NCBI RefSeq assembly: GCF_947495995.1
Contig: NZ_CANMAX010000002.1
Location: 124,001 to 188,000 of the forward strand
Direction of reading: 5' to 3'
Length of the DNA stretch: 64,000 nucleotides
Source: an uncultured Tenacibaculum sp.
Lineage (GTDB): Bacteria; Bacteroidota; Bacteroidia; Flavobacteriales; Flavobacteriaceae
Part shown: positions 54,851 through 63,750 of the stretch, in pieces
How positions within the stretch are numbered: the first letter of the stretch is position 1
Layout: the number at the start of each line of letters is the position of its first letter
Notes under the pieces: model-generated
The model's database searches: none
What the model saw: only the letters and a program-made list of their open reading frames with translations
Told to the model about the DNA's origin: nothing
Program-made: the position numbers and the translations under genes

Positions 54851-55063
54851 ATGAAAACCTTATTGAATTTAAAAGGTGTGACTTTTTTGAGTGCACAAGA
54901 ACAAAAAAAGATTAATGGAGGATTAACTAAAACTAAAAAATTATGTGATAGTAGTTTATGTAATACTGTTCCAGGTAGATGTTGTGGGGTCGATAGCAAC
55001 GGTAATTATGGATGTGTAATAGCTAATACCGAAATGGGATCAGTAAATAGCAATTGTAGATAA
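54851..55063 (+). CDS. Double-glycine leader peptide precursor 1 (bacteriocin-like, six cysteines)
   Basis: This 70-residue precursor has a 24-residue leader ending in INGG. Its pattern MKxLLxLxGVxxL...QxKIxGG is typical of Bacteroidota natural-product precursors cut by C39 peptidase ABC exporters. The 46-residue core contains six cysteines (32, 37, 44, 45, 55, 69), including an adjacent Cys-Cys, and would be a small stable peptide with disulfides or other cross-links. Thirteen of 24 leader residues are identical to the next gene. The exporter or modifying enzyme is not in this window. Confidence 0.85.
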   Translation: MKTLLNLKGVTFLSAQEQKKINGGLTKTKKLCDSSLCNTVPGRCCGVDSNGNYGCVIANTEMGSVNSNCR

Positions 55064-55080
55064 TTTAAAATAGTATAAAA

Positions 55081-55299
55081 ATGAAACAATTATTAAAATT
55101 ACAAGGTGTACAAAAGTTAGATAAAGTATCACAGCAAAAAATTGCTGGAGGAAAAGGAGTTGCATTGGTAAACGGATGTGCTGTAAACAAAGGATGTTAT
55201 GTAGCATCAGAGTGTATCAGCTTTGCTGCAAACTGTGTTATGAAATGTATTACAGGTACTGGTTTAGAACCTGGTATATGTGTGGGATATGTTGCTTAA
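55081..55299 (+). CDS. Double-glycine leader peptide precursor 2 (bacteriocin-like, six cysteines)
   Basis: This 72-residue precursor also has a 24-residue leader, ending KIAGG, and a 48-residue core with six cysteines (33, 39, 45, 52, 56, 67). The core is more hydrophobic than that of the first peptide, with GCAVNKGC and SFAANCVMKC segments. It is not similar to that core outside the cysteine number. The two genes are 17 bases apart and share a promoter region and terminator, so both peptides would be made together, as in two-component bacteriocins. Activity is not predictable. Confidence 0.85.
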   Translation: MKQLLKLQGVQKLDKVSQQKIAGGKGVALVNGCAVNKGCYVASECISFAANCVMKCITGTGLEPGICVGYVA

Positions 55300-55318
55300 A
55301 ATAATAAAATGAAGAACA

Positions 55319-55345
55319 AAAAAGCTCGCCATTGGCGAGCTTTTT
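55319..55345 (+). terminator. Terminator of the peptide genes
   Basis: AAAAAGCTCGCC (55319-55330) pairs perfectly with 55334-55345 around an ATT loop. The stem is GC-rich and flanked by A and T runs, so it could also serve the converging protease gene. Confidence 0.92.
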
Positions 55346-55372
55346 AAATTATACATAAAAGATTATGAATCT

Positions 55373-58156
55373 TTATTTTTCAGGATTTAAAATTCCTAAG
55401 ATATAACCATTAGAAAGGTATTTCTTAGCTAATTTTTGAATATCCTTAGTTGTAACAGCATTTACTCTTTCTTCGAAAGTAAATATGTTATCAGGATTAC
55501 CTTTAGCATAATCGATTCCACGTATTACATTTAACCAGAATCTATTTTTCTTCATTTCGTCTTTACGATCGTTAATCATACCTTTTTTAGCCTTATCTAA
55601 ATCTTCTTGAGTTGGCCCATTTTTAATTAACGATTCGACCTCTGCCACAGAAATATCTTTAAGCTTTTGAACATTTTCAGGAGCACAAGGGAAACCGATA
55701 GATAAACTATATCTTCCATAAGGTAATTTGCTCATACCGCTACGTGCACCAGCAGAATATACTCCACTTTCTTTTTCACGTAATTTTTCAATTAACTTAA
55801 TACTTAATACTTCACCAATAAAATCAAAAGTTAAAGCATCTTTATCGTTATAATCTGCTTCACCTTGATATCTAATGCTAACCGTACTCTTAGGAGCTTT
55901 ACCTTTCGCTAAAATCTTCTCATGAGAACCTGTTTTAGGACGGAAATCATGTACTTTATAAGTTTCTTTAGAATTCGTACTAGGTAAACTAGCAATATAC
56001 TTTGAAACTAATTCTACAAGCTTATTTTCATCAACGTTTCCAACAAAGTAAAAGTTGAAATCACTAGCATCAGCGAAACGTTCTCTATATTTTTTATAAG
56101 CTAAGTCATAATCAGAGGCATCATATTTTTCTGGAGATGGAAACCCTACATAGCGATCGTTACCTTCGTTCATGAAATCTCTCATTTCTTTTTGGTAGTA
56201 AAATCTTGGACTACTTAAAAGATTTCCTATGAAACTTTTTTGCTTATTAATAAACGATTTATAAGCTTTATCATCTTTGTTTAAAGCAGTAAAATATAAA
56301 TGTACTTGTTGTAAAAGTTCTTCTAAGTATTTAGGAGAAGCACTACCAGAGAATCCTTCGCTAATACTTCCGATATAAGGTCTAACTCTAGCAATCTTAC
56401 CAGACATCATTTTACCCATATCATTTAAATTGAAACCGTTAATTCCAGCTTCAGTTAAACCATCATTTGCAAATGCAGTAACTTTAAATTCTTCGTTACT
56501 GTATAAAGAAGTACCTCCGTAACTAAATGCAGAGAATAAAATTTCGTCATTTTTAAAGTCAGTCTTCTTGTAAGTTACTTTAGCACCATTACTTAATACT
56601 AAAGTTTTTGTACCTAATTTATCATTAGTTGTAGTTTTAACAACTGTACCAGCTTTAGGAGCTTTTGTAATTAAAGAAGAAGCTACAGCTTTATCTTCAT
56701 ACGGCTTTAAATCTTTTGTTTTTACATCGTTTAAAGCTTTTAATACTTGAGCTTCAGTAACAACTTTTTTAGGTCCTGTAATTACAACAACTCTGTTATC
56801 ATCGTGTAAATAGTTTTTAATTAAATCGTTTACTTCAGATAACTGAATAGTAGGTAACATTTTAAGAGTACTTTTATAACTCCATTCAACACTAGCCACT
56901 GGTCTTCCGTCTAAGAAACCTCCAACTAAAGATCCAGCAATTCTACTAGATTCTCTCTTATCTCTATCTTTAAAAGATTTTTCGATACTAGAAATAATAT
57001 TCTTTTTTGCTCTTTCGAACTCTCCTTTTTGGAAACCAAAACGTTTTACTCTTTCGTTTTCAGTTAATAAAGTTTCTAAACCTATTAATTGTCCGTCAGC
57101 ACTTGTTCCAGCTTGAGATTGAAATGCATTTCTATCTTTAGCTAAAGTACCACCATAATAGCTAAAACCATAAGTAAAAGGAGGGTTCTCACTGTTTACT
57201 AATTCTTCAAATCTATTATTAATCATTCGATTAAATAAATTAGTTATTAAAGATTTTCTATAATCGTTAACACTACTATTAGGTTTACTGTCCTCACGAT
57301 CTTTGTACATAATCTCAACATTAGCAAACGGAGCTTCTTTGTCTGCTTCAATAGCAATAAGAGTTTCTTTGTGATTTTTTAAAGTATAACTCTCTTTTTT
57401 TCTAGGATTCTTGCGAGCGGGAATTTTAGAGAAGAAATCTTTTACTTTTTGTTCTAAAACAGCAACATCTACGTCTCCTACAGCAATTACAGCCATTAAA
57501 TCTGGTCTATACCAATCTTTAAAGAAACGACGAATGCTTTCGTGCTTAAAGTTTTCGATATTTTCTTTAGTACCGATAGGTAATCTCTTTGCATATTTAG
57601 AACCGAAAGCAATCTTATCTATATAATTTTGTAACATTCTAGTATTAGCATCTCTACCTGTACGATATTCTTCAAGAACAACTCCACGTTCTTCATCTAT
57701 ATCTTTACCTTCTAATAATGCACCATGCGCCCAGTTTTCAATAATTTGAAAACCTTTATCTAATTTTTCCTTATCATCCGTAGGAATTGGTAAGATATAC
57801 ACAGTTTGATCAAATCCTGTATATGCATTTAAGTGTGATCCAAATTTAACTCCAATAGATTGTAAATAATCGATTAACTCGTTTCTTTTAAAATCTTTTG
57901 TTCCGTTAAAGTTCATATGCTCCATAAAGTGAGCTAAACCTAATTGATCTTCATCTTCTAAAACAGAACCAGCTTTAATTGCTAAGCGTAATTCTACTTT
58001 ATTAGCAGGTTTTGCATTTTGTTTTACGAAGTAAGTTAATCCGTTAGATAATTTTCCTGTTTTGACTGAAGGGTCATTTGGAATTTTTGTAGACTGTGCT
58101 ACAACTATTTGCGATACAAATAGTACTAGTGTAAATAATTTTACAACTTTTTTCAT
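55373..58156 (-). CDS. M16 family zinc metallopeptidase (pitrilysin/insulinase type)
   Basis: This 927-residue exported protease has a signal peptide (MKKVVKLFTLVLFVSQIVVAQ) and two M16 halves. The N-terminal half has the inverted zinc motif HFMEH (His76, Glu79, His80) and the downstream EERGVVLEEYRTG glutamate. The C-terminal half (from about 510) lacks the zinc motif and forms the other side of the clamshell. Such enzymes degrade peptides in the periplasm or outside the cell. It converges with the peptide genes; a role in their turnover is only a thought. It is a single gene with a near-consensus -7 box (TATATTCG) upstream. Confidence 0.93.
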   Translation of the reverse strand: MKKVVKLFTLVLFVSQIVVAQSTKIPNDPSVKTGKLSNGLTYFVKQNAKPANKVELRLAIKAGSVLEDEDQLGLAHFMEHMNFNGTKDFKRNELIDYLQSIGVKFGSHLNAYTGFDQTVYILPIPTDDKEKLDKGFQIIENWAHGALLEGKDIDEERGVVLEEYRTGRDANTRMLQNYIDKIAFGSKYAKRLPIGTKENIENFKHESIRRFFKDWYRPDLMAVIAVGDVDVAVLEQKVKDFFSKIPARKNPRKKESYTLKNHKETLIAIEADKEAPFANVEIMYKDREDSKPNSSVNDYRKSLITNLFNRMINNRFEELVNSENPPFTYGFSYYGGTLAKDRNAFQSQAGTSADGQLIGLETLLTENERVKRFGFQKGEFERAKKNIISSIEKSFKDRDKRESSRIAGSLVGGFLDGRPVASVEWSYKSTLKMLPTIQLSEVNDLIKNYLHDDNRVVVITGPKKVVTEAQVLKALNDVKTKDLKPYEDKAVASSLITKAPKAGTVVKTTTNDKLGTKTLVLSNGAKVTYKKTDFKNDEILFSAFSYGGTSLYSNEEFKVTAFANDGLTEAGINGFNLNDMGKMMSGKIARVRPYIGSISEGFSGSASPKYLEELLQQVHLYFTALNKDDKAYKSFINKQKSFIGNLLSSPRFYYQKEMRDFMNEGNDRYVGFPSPEKYDASDYDLAYKKYRERFADASDFNFYFVGNVDENKLVELVSKYIASLPSTNSKETYKVHDFRPKTGSHEKILAKGKAPKSTVSIRYQGEADYNDKDALTFDFIGEVLSIKLIEKLREKESGVYSAGARSGMSKLPYGRYSLSIGFPCAPENVQKLKDISVAEVESLIKNGPTQEDLDKAKKGMINDRKDEMKKNRFWLNVIRGIDYAKGNPDNIFTFEERVNAVTTKDIQKLAKKYLSNGYILGILNPEK

Positions 58157-58252
58157 AGTAAATTAAAGTATTAATAGTTGACGCGAATATACGCGCAATG
58201 AGTGTTAAAATTCAACTTTCTCTGTTAATAAGTGTTAATTTGTGAGAATCTG

Positions 58253-58594
58253 TTACAGAATTTCTAAAATTTTTTGAGGAGGTCTACCAATCACAGCTTT
58301 TTTATCGTGAATCACTATTGGTCTTTCTATAAGTTTTGGATTTTCTACCATAGCAGTAATTATTTCATCGTCAATTAAGTCTTTTCCTTTATAGTTTTCT
58401 TTCCAAATACTTTCATTCTTACGAACTAAATCAATTGGAGCAATGTTTAATAATGAAATAATTTCTTTAAGTTCAGTCTTATTTAAAGTTTCATTCAAGT
58501 ATTTAACTACAGTGAATTCTTTTTTACTTTCTTCTAAAATAGCTAATCCTTGTCTAGATTTAGAGCATCTAGGATTGTGATATATTTTGATCAT
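58253..58594 (-). CDS. ArsC/Spx-like thioredoxin-fold protein (arsenate reductase family)
   Basis: This 113-residue protein has YHNPRCSKSRQGLAIL with a single Cys10 in the position of the arsenate reductase cysteine. It has the family motifs VVKYLNETLNKTELKEIISLL and IERPIVIHDKKAVIGRPPQKILEIL. The length fits glutaredoxin-dependent ArsC. There are no other arsenic-resistance genes nearby, so a general redox role is as likely as arsenate reduction. Confidence 0.9.
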   Translation of the reverse strand: MIKIYHNPRCSKSRQGLAILEESKKEFTVVKYLNETLNKTELKEIISLLNIAPIDLVRKNESIWKENYKGKDLIDDEIITAMVENPKLIERPIVIHDKKAVIGRPPQKILEIL

Positions 58595-58629
58595 GATTTA
58601 TCTTTTGATTTTGTTTTAATTTTTGATTT

Positions 58630-59724
58630 CTAACTCTCTTTTTGTCCCATCATCATTAGATAAGATTTTAAAAACGGATTTATATTTCCGTCCATAACTG
58701 CATCTACATTTCCTGTTTCATGGGCAGTTCTAACATCTTTTACCAATTTATAAGGATGCATTACATAATTTCGAATCTGACTTCCCCATTCATTTTTCAG
58801 TTTATTAGCTTCGATATCAGCACGAGCAGCTTGTCTTTTTTGAAGTTCTATTTCATATAACTGTGATTTCAGCATTTGTAAAGCTGTCGCTCTATTATCG
58901 TGTTGAGATCTTGAATTAGAACATTGAATTTGAATACCCGTAGGCTTATGGTGTAATTGAACTTTCGTTTCTACTTTATTTACATTTTGTCCACCTGCAC
59001 CACTAGAACGAGCAGTAGTAATTTCAATATCAGCAGGATTAATCTCAATTTCTATGGAATCATCAGCAACAGGGTATACATAAACAGAAGAGAAAGAAGT
59101 ATGACGTTTTGCATTACTATCGAAAGGAGAAATACGAACTAAACGATGTACACCATTTTCACCTTTTAACCAACCAAAGGCAAAATCGCCATCTATTTCT
59201 ATAGTTACAGTTTTTATACCAGCAGTATCACCACTTTGGTAGTTTAATGTTTTTAATTTGAAACCTTGTTTTTCTGCCCACATCGTATACATACGAGTCA
59301 ACATTTCTGTCCAATCACAACTTTCGGTACCTCCAGCACCGGCAGTAATTTGAATCACTGCACTTAAGTTATCTCCTTCTTCAGAAAGCATGTTTTTAAA
59401 TTCAATATCTTCTAAAAAAGCACTAGTTTTTTCAAATTGTTCTGTGATTTCATCTTCTTCTACATCACCTTCTTTAAAGAAATCATAAAGTACATTCAAA
59501 TCCTCGCTTAATGTAACGATTTCATCATAATCGCTAACCCACTTTTTCTTTAATCGTAACGATTTCATTAATGTTTCAGCTTCTTTCGGATTATTCCAGA
59601 AATTAGGATCGGCAGTTTTTTCTTCTTCATTAGAAATTTCAATCAATTTTTGATCGATATCCAAATAATCTCTAAGCTTTTCTACGCGATTTTTAATGTT
59701 TTTTAATTGGTCGAATGTAATCAT
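58630..59724 (-). CDS. prfB: Peptide chain release factor 2 (no programmed frameshift)
   Basis: RF2 terminates translation at UGA and UAA. The protein has 364 residues from the ATG at 59722-59724. The open frame extends further out, but that part lacks family similarity and lies upstream of a consensus -7 box. It has the SPF anticodon-like tripeptide ([15 protein letters not shown]), [11 protein letters not shown], and the catalytic GGQ in [14 protein letters not shown]. The region [10 protein letters not shown], where E. coli prfB has its in-frame UGA and +1 slippage, is read straight through here (CTT AGA GAT). Confidence 0.97.
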   Translation of the reverse strand: MITFDQLKNIKNRVEKLRDYLDIDQKLIEISNEEEKTADPNFWNNPKEAETLMKSLRLKKKWVSDYDEIVTLSEDLNVLYDFFKEGDVEEDEITEQFEKTSAFLEDIEFKNMLSEEGDNLSAVIQITAGAGGTESCDWTEMLTRMYTMWAEKQGFKLKTLNYQSGDTAGIKTVTIEIDGDFAFGWLKGENGVHRLVRISPFDSNAKRHTSFSSVYVYPVADDSIEIEINPADIEITTARSSGAGGQNVNKVETKVQLHHKPTGIQIQCSNSRSQHDNRATALQMLKSQLYEIELQKRQAARADIEANKLKNEWGSQIRNYVMHPYKLVKDVRTAHETGNVDAVMDGNINPFLKSYLMMMGQKES

Positions 59725-59729
59725 AAAGG

Positions 59730-59737
59730 CAAAAATA
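59730..59737 (-). promoter_or_regulatory. -7 box of the prfB promoter
   Basis: The minus strand reads TATTTTTG, an exact TAnnTTTG match ending only five bases before the prfB ATG. The transcript would be leaderless or nearly so. Confidence 0.55.
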
Positions 59738-59794
59738 AGGTAAAAAAAAGATTTACTATTTTTATCTGCCTTTAAATCTAAACCATACAACTAC

Positions 59795-62170
59795 ATGAAA
59801 AATGCACTACTTATTTTATGCTGTTTTTTTACACTTTCTACATTTGCTCAGTTTTTTGAGGGAAAAAAAGAAATGAAGAGAAATGAAGGATTTATTCCTT
59901 TCTATTATAATGAAAAAACAGATGAAATTTTCTTAGAAATAACAAAACTAGATACCGAAATTTTATATGTAAACGCTTTATCAGAAGGTGTTGGATCGAA
60001 TGATATTGGTTTAGATAGAGGTCAGTTAGGAAGTGGAGTAGTGGTAAAATTTAAAAAAGCTGGTAATAAATTATTGCTAATACAACCTAATCAGAATTTT
60101 AGAGCTGTAACAGATAATATTGAAGAAAAACAATCGGTAAAAGAAGCGTTTGCAAAATCTGTTTTACATGGTTTTAAAATTGTAGAAGAAAAGAATAATC
60201 GTTACTTGATTAATGCAACCAGTTTTTTTGTGAGAGATGCACATGAAGTAGCCAATAGATTAGCTTCTAATAACCAAGGGAATTATCGATTGGATAAAAG
60301 TAAAAGCGCATTTTATATTGATAGGACTAAAGCTTTTCCTAAGAATGTTGAGTTTGATGTAATGCTTACTTTCTCAGGAAAACCAAAAGGGTATAACATA
60401 CGAAGTGTTACACCAAATGCTTCTTTAGTAACGGTTCATCAACATCATTCTTTTGTTGAGTTACCAGATGATAAATACAAGCCTAGAGTATACGATCCTC
60501 GTTGTGGTTCTTGGCAAATGACATACTTAGATTATGCGACTCCAGTTGATCAATCTATCAGAAAACGTTTCATATACAGACATCGATTAGAGAAAAAAAA
60601 TCCTAAAGCTAAAATTAGCGAAGCTGTTGAACCTATAATTTATTATTTAGACAGAGGAACGCCAGAACCTGTCCGTTCTGCTTTGTTAGAAGGGGGAAGA
60701 TGGTGGAATCAAGCTTTTGAAGCAATTGGTTATAAAAATGCTTTTCAGTTAAAAATGTTACCTGAAGATGCCGATCCGTTAGATGTTCGTTACAATGTCA
60801 TTCAATGGGTACATCGTTCAACAAGAGGTTGGAGTTATGGAGGAAATATTTCTGATCCAAGAACTGGAGAAATATTAAAAGGACATGTAAGTTTAGGTTC
60901 ACTTCGAATTCGTCAAGATTTTTTAATTGCTCAGGCCTTGCAAGCTCCCTACGCAAATGGAAATATTGATGATAAGTTTGCTTTGGAAATGGCTTTAGCA
61001 AGAATTCGTCAATTATCTGCTCATGAAATCGGACACACATTAGGTTTCGCTCATAATTTTGCAGCAAGTACAAATAACAGATCTTCGGTAATGGATTATC
61101 CTCATCCACAGCTTCAACTTAAAAATGGAAAAGTTGATTTTTCAAATGCTTATGACGATAAAATAGGAGCTTGGGATAAAATAACTGTAGCGTATGCCTA
61201 TCAAGATTTTCCTAATCAAGAAAAAGAAGGTTTAGCTAAGATTTTAAAAGAAGCTTCTGATAAAGGATTACGATTTATTTCTGATGCAGATGCAAGACCA
61301 AAAGGTAGTGCACATGCTTATGCACATTTATGGGATAACGGAAAAAGTGCTTCTGAAGAATTAAATAATGTATTAGCAATTAGAAAAAAGGCAATCGAAG
61401 ACTTTTCCGCAGATAATATCAAAACCAATGAACCATATTCAGTTTTAGAAGATGTATTTGTTCCGTTGTATTTTTTCCATAGATATCAAACAGATGCAAC
61501 TTCAAAATTAATAGGTGGATTAGATTATACCTACGCAGTTAAAGGACAAAAAGATGTAATTGTTGAAAGAATAAAAGGAGCTACAGAAAGACAAGCTTTA
61601 AAAGCCCTTTTAAAAACTATTGACGTAAAAGAAATAGCAATTCCGAAACGATTATTAAAACTTTTTCCCCCAAGAGCTTACGGATATGGAAGAACAAGAG
61701 AAAGTTTTAAAAGTAAAACAGGAGTAGCTTTCGATCCGTATGGAGCGGTGCAAACTAATGTTGCATTTACATTGAGTTATTTGTTACATCCAGAACGTGT
61801 AAACCGTGTTATACAACATTATAGTATAGATAATAGTCAGTTAAGTTTACAAGAGATTTTAGATAAACTAATTGAAGTTTCTGTACAGAAATCATATCAA
61901 GATTCTTACTACAAATCATTGAATACAATTGTATCAAAAGAAATTATTTTAAATTTATTTTATTTGCACAACAGTTCAATTTATTTTGAGGGAAAAGCGA
62001 TTGTAAATGAAAAAATCAATACAATCAAATCGTATTTAGAGAGCAATAAAAATACGGTGAATAATGAGTTTCTTGTTTTAATTAATGATTTTAAGAAAAA
62101 TCCTTCAAAGTATAGTAAGAAATCAGTAGTTTTAAAAATGCCTGATGGTTCTCCAATTGGATCAAAATAA
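59795..62170 (+). CDS. Exported zinc-dependent metalloprotease (DUF5117/DUF4953 type)
   Basis: This 791-residue protein has a signal peptide (MKNALLILCCFFTLSTFAQ), a long N-terminal region with the repeated family motifs FLEITKLDTEILYVNALSEGVG and LDRGQLGSGVVVKF, and the metzincin-like zinc site HEIGHTLGFAH (His410, Glu411, His414, His420). SSVMDYPHPQ follows and may act as a Met-turn. This is the Bacteroidota zinc-dependent metalloprotease family with DUF5117/5118 and DUF4953 regions; substrates are unknown. It is probably periplasmic or secreted. It diverges from prfB and is followed by a threonine aldolase gene after 31 bases. Confidence 0.9.
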   Translation: MKNALLILCCFFTLSTFAQFFEGKKEMKRNEGFIPFYYNEKTDEIFLEITKLDTEILYVNALSEGVGSNDIGLDRGQLGSGVVVKFKKAGNKLLLIQPNQNFRAVTDNIEEKQSVKEAFAKSVLHGFKIVEEKNNRYLINATSFFVRDAHEVANRLASNNQGNYRLDKSKSAFYIDRTKAFPKNVEFDVMLTFSGKPKGYNIRSVTPNASLVTVHQHHSFVELPDDKYKPRVYDPRCGSWQMTYLDYATPVDQSIRKRFIYRHRLEKKNPKAKISEAVEPIIYYLDRGTPEPVRSALLEGGRWWNQAFEAIGYKNAFQLKMLPEDADPLDVRYNVIQWVHRSTRGWSYGGNISDPRTGEILKGHVSLGSLRIRQDFLIAQALQAPYANGNIDDKFALEMALARIRQLSAHEIGHTLGFAHNFAASTNNRSSVMDYPHPQLQLKNGKVDFSNAYDDKIGAWDKITVAYAYQDFPNQEKEGLAKILKEASDKGLRFISDADARPKGSAHAYAHLWDNGKSASEELNNVLAIRKKAIEDFSADNIKTNEPYSVLEDVFVPLYFFHRYQTDATSKLIGGLDYTYAVKGQKDVIVERIKGATERQALKALLKTIDVKEIAIPKRLLKLFPPRAYGYGRTRESFKSKTGVAFDPYGAVQTNVAFTLSYLLHPERVNRVIQHYSIDNSQLSLQEILDKLIEVSVQKSYQDSYYKSLNTIVSKEIILNLFYLHNSSIYFEGKAIVNEKINTIKSYLESNKNTVNNEFLVLINDFKKNPSKYSKKSVVLKMPDGSPIGSK

Positions 62171-62201
62171 ACGCACAATTAACTAATAATAAATTTTTGA
62201 A

Positions 62202-63236
62202 ATGCAAGTAAATTTAATAAGTGATACTGTAACAAAGCCTACGGAAGGAATGTTAAAAGCAATGATGACGGCTGATGTTGGTGATGATGTTTTTAAAGGA
62301 GATCCTACAGTAAATTTATTACAAGAAAAAGTAGCTGATATGTTCGGAATGGAAGATGCTTTGTTTTTTCCTTCAGGAACCATGGCGAACCAAACAGCAA
62401 TAAAATTACATACACAACCTGGTGATAAATTATTTTGTGATAAATGGGCTCACGTGTACAATTATGAAGGTGGAGGAGCAGCTTTTAATGCTGGAGTTTC
62501 TTGTAAGTTAATTGATGGAGATCGAGGAATGTTTACGGCAGACCAATTGCATTATGCTGCAGAAGGAAGATCAGATATTCATGTACCATATTCTCGTTTA
62601 GTTTGTATAGAGAATACAACGAATAAAGGTGGAGGAGCTTGTTGGGATTTTGATGAATTGAAAAATATAAAAGAAGTTTCAGATAAGTTTAATTTAGCAT
62701 ATCATTTAGATGGTGCTAGACTTTTTAATGCTCTTGTAGAGAAAAATGAAACACCTAAACAATACGGAGAATTATTCGATACAATTTCTATTTGTTTATC
62801 AAAAGGACTTGGAGCTCCGATAGGTTCTGTTTTAGTTGGTTCTAAAGATCATATTGCAAAAGCACTTAGAATAAGGAAACTATTTGGTGGTGCTATGCGA
62901 CAAGTTGGGTATTTGGCTGCTGCTGGTATTTACGCATTAGATAATCATATAGAGCGTTTACAAGAAGATCATCAAAAAGCAAAAGAAATAGGAGAGACCT
63001 TACAGCAATTATCTTATGTGAAAAAAGTTGAACCTATAGAAACTAATATCGTTATTTTTTATGTAAACGATAATTTAAATGCAGCTGATTTTATCAAAGA
63101 TATGCAAGAGAAAGATATTTTGTTAACTCCTATGGGAGAAGGTAAAATAAGAATTGTAACACATTTAGATTATACTGATAAAATGCATAAAACATTATTA
63201 AAAGCATTACAAAACTATCAAATGCTAAAGTTTTAA
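62202..63236 (+). CDS. Low-specificity L-threonine aldolase
   Basis: This PLP enzyme splits threonine or allo-threonine to glycine and acetaldehyde. The 344-residue protein has the family start LISDTVTKPTEGML, the PLP-stacking FFPSGTMANQTA, HLDGARLFNA and the Schiff-base Lys201 in ICLSKGLGAPIGSVLVG. Length is normal. Transfer of the carbon to folate or serine use is not shown by neighbours. Confidence 0.93.
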   Translation: MQVNLISDTVTKPTEGMLKAMMTADVGDDVFKGDPTVNLLQEKVADMFGMEDALFFPSGTMANQTAIKLHTQPGDKLFCDKWAHVYNYEGGGAAFNAGVSCKLIDGDRGMFTADQLHYAAEGRSDIHVPYSRLVCIENTTNKGGGACWDFDELKNIKEVSDKFNLAYHLDGARLFNALVEKNETPKQYGELFDTISICLSKGLGAPIGSVLVGSKDHIAKALRIRKLFGGAMRQVGYLAAAGIYALDNHIERLQEDHQKAKEIGETLQQLSYVKKVEPIETNIVIFYVNDNLNAADFIKDMQEKDILLTPMGEGKIRIVTHLDYTDKMHKTLLKALQNYQMLKF

Positions 63237-63244
63237 CCTTTACT

Positions 63245-63739
63245 TTAAAAGAAGACTCTAAATACAGGAGATATCGCTGATGAATAGATACTTTTATTTT
63301 CGTCGAAAAGTACATCGTATCTAAAACCAATTGCAATATTTCTATTAACGTTGTAAGACGCACCTAGATATAAAGCAGGGTAGCTAAAATTATCCTTGAT
63401 TCCTTGAAAACTTCTATTCACAAAAAGTTGTTCAAATTCTGCGGAAAGTTGTATCTCTTGTATTGGATTATAAAAACTTAGTAAGCTAGTACTAAAAACA
63501 TTATTCTTAATATCATCTCGTTTCGCGTATTGGTAACCTAATCCAATTCCTAAAGAAAAGTTGGAACTAAAATCATATATAGCGTTAGGAGCTATTGCAA
63601 TTGTAGTAGTATTGTTACCAAACCCTAAACCAAAAGAACCTCCGAATCTTACATTATCCCAAAATTCAGAGGAATCACTATCTTGACAAAAACTATTGAA
63701 ACTAATAAAAATCAGAAGTAATAAAGCTATTTTTTTCAT
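63245..63739 (-). CDS. Small outer-membrane beta-barrel-like protein
   Basis: This 164-residue protein has a signal peptide (MKKIALLLLIFISFNSFCQ) and alternating aromatic and polar residues predicted as eight or so beta strands: FGGSFGLGFGNNTTTIAIAP, FSLGIGLGYQYAK, LYLGASYNVNRNIAIGFRY. It ends in an aromatic (FRVFF). This fits a small OmpA/OmpX-type barrel. It follows the partial membrane protein gene on the same strand after 11 bases. Function is unknown. Confidence 0.8.
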   Translation of the reverse strand: MKKIALLLLIFISFNSFCQDSDSSEFWDNVRFGGSFGLGFGNNTTTIAIAPNAIYDFSSNFSLGIGLGYQYAKRDDIKNNVFSTSLLSFYNPIQEIQLSAEFEQLFVNRSFQGIKDNFSYPALYLGASYNVNRNIAIGFRYDVLFDENKSIYSSAISPVFRVFF

Positions 63740-63750
63740 GAGAAAATTAT

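Noticed and set aside
59725..59790. N-terminal extension of prfB
   Set aside because: The sequence [16 protein letters not shown] is not RF2-like and would be upstream of the -7 box. The ATG at 59724 gives the family N-terminus.
60798..61109. Minus-strand frame of 103 codons inside the metalloprotease gene
   Set aside because: It lies wholly antisense to a conserved coding region including the zinc site, and its composition is that of a shadow frame.
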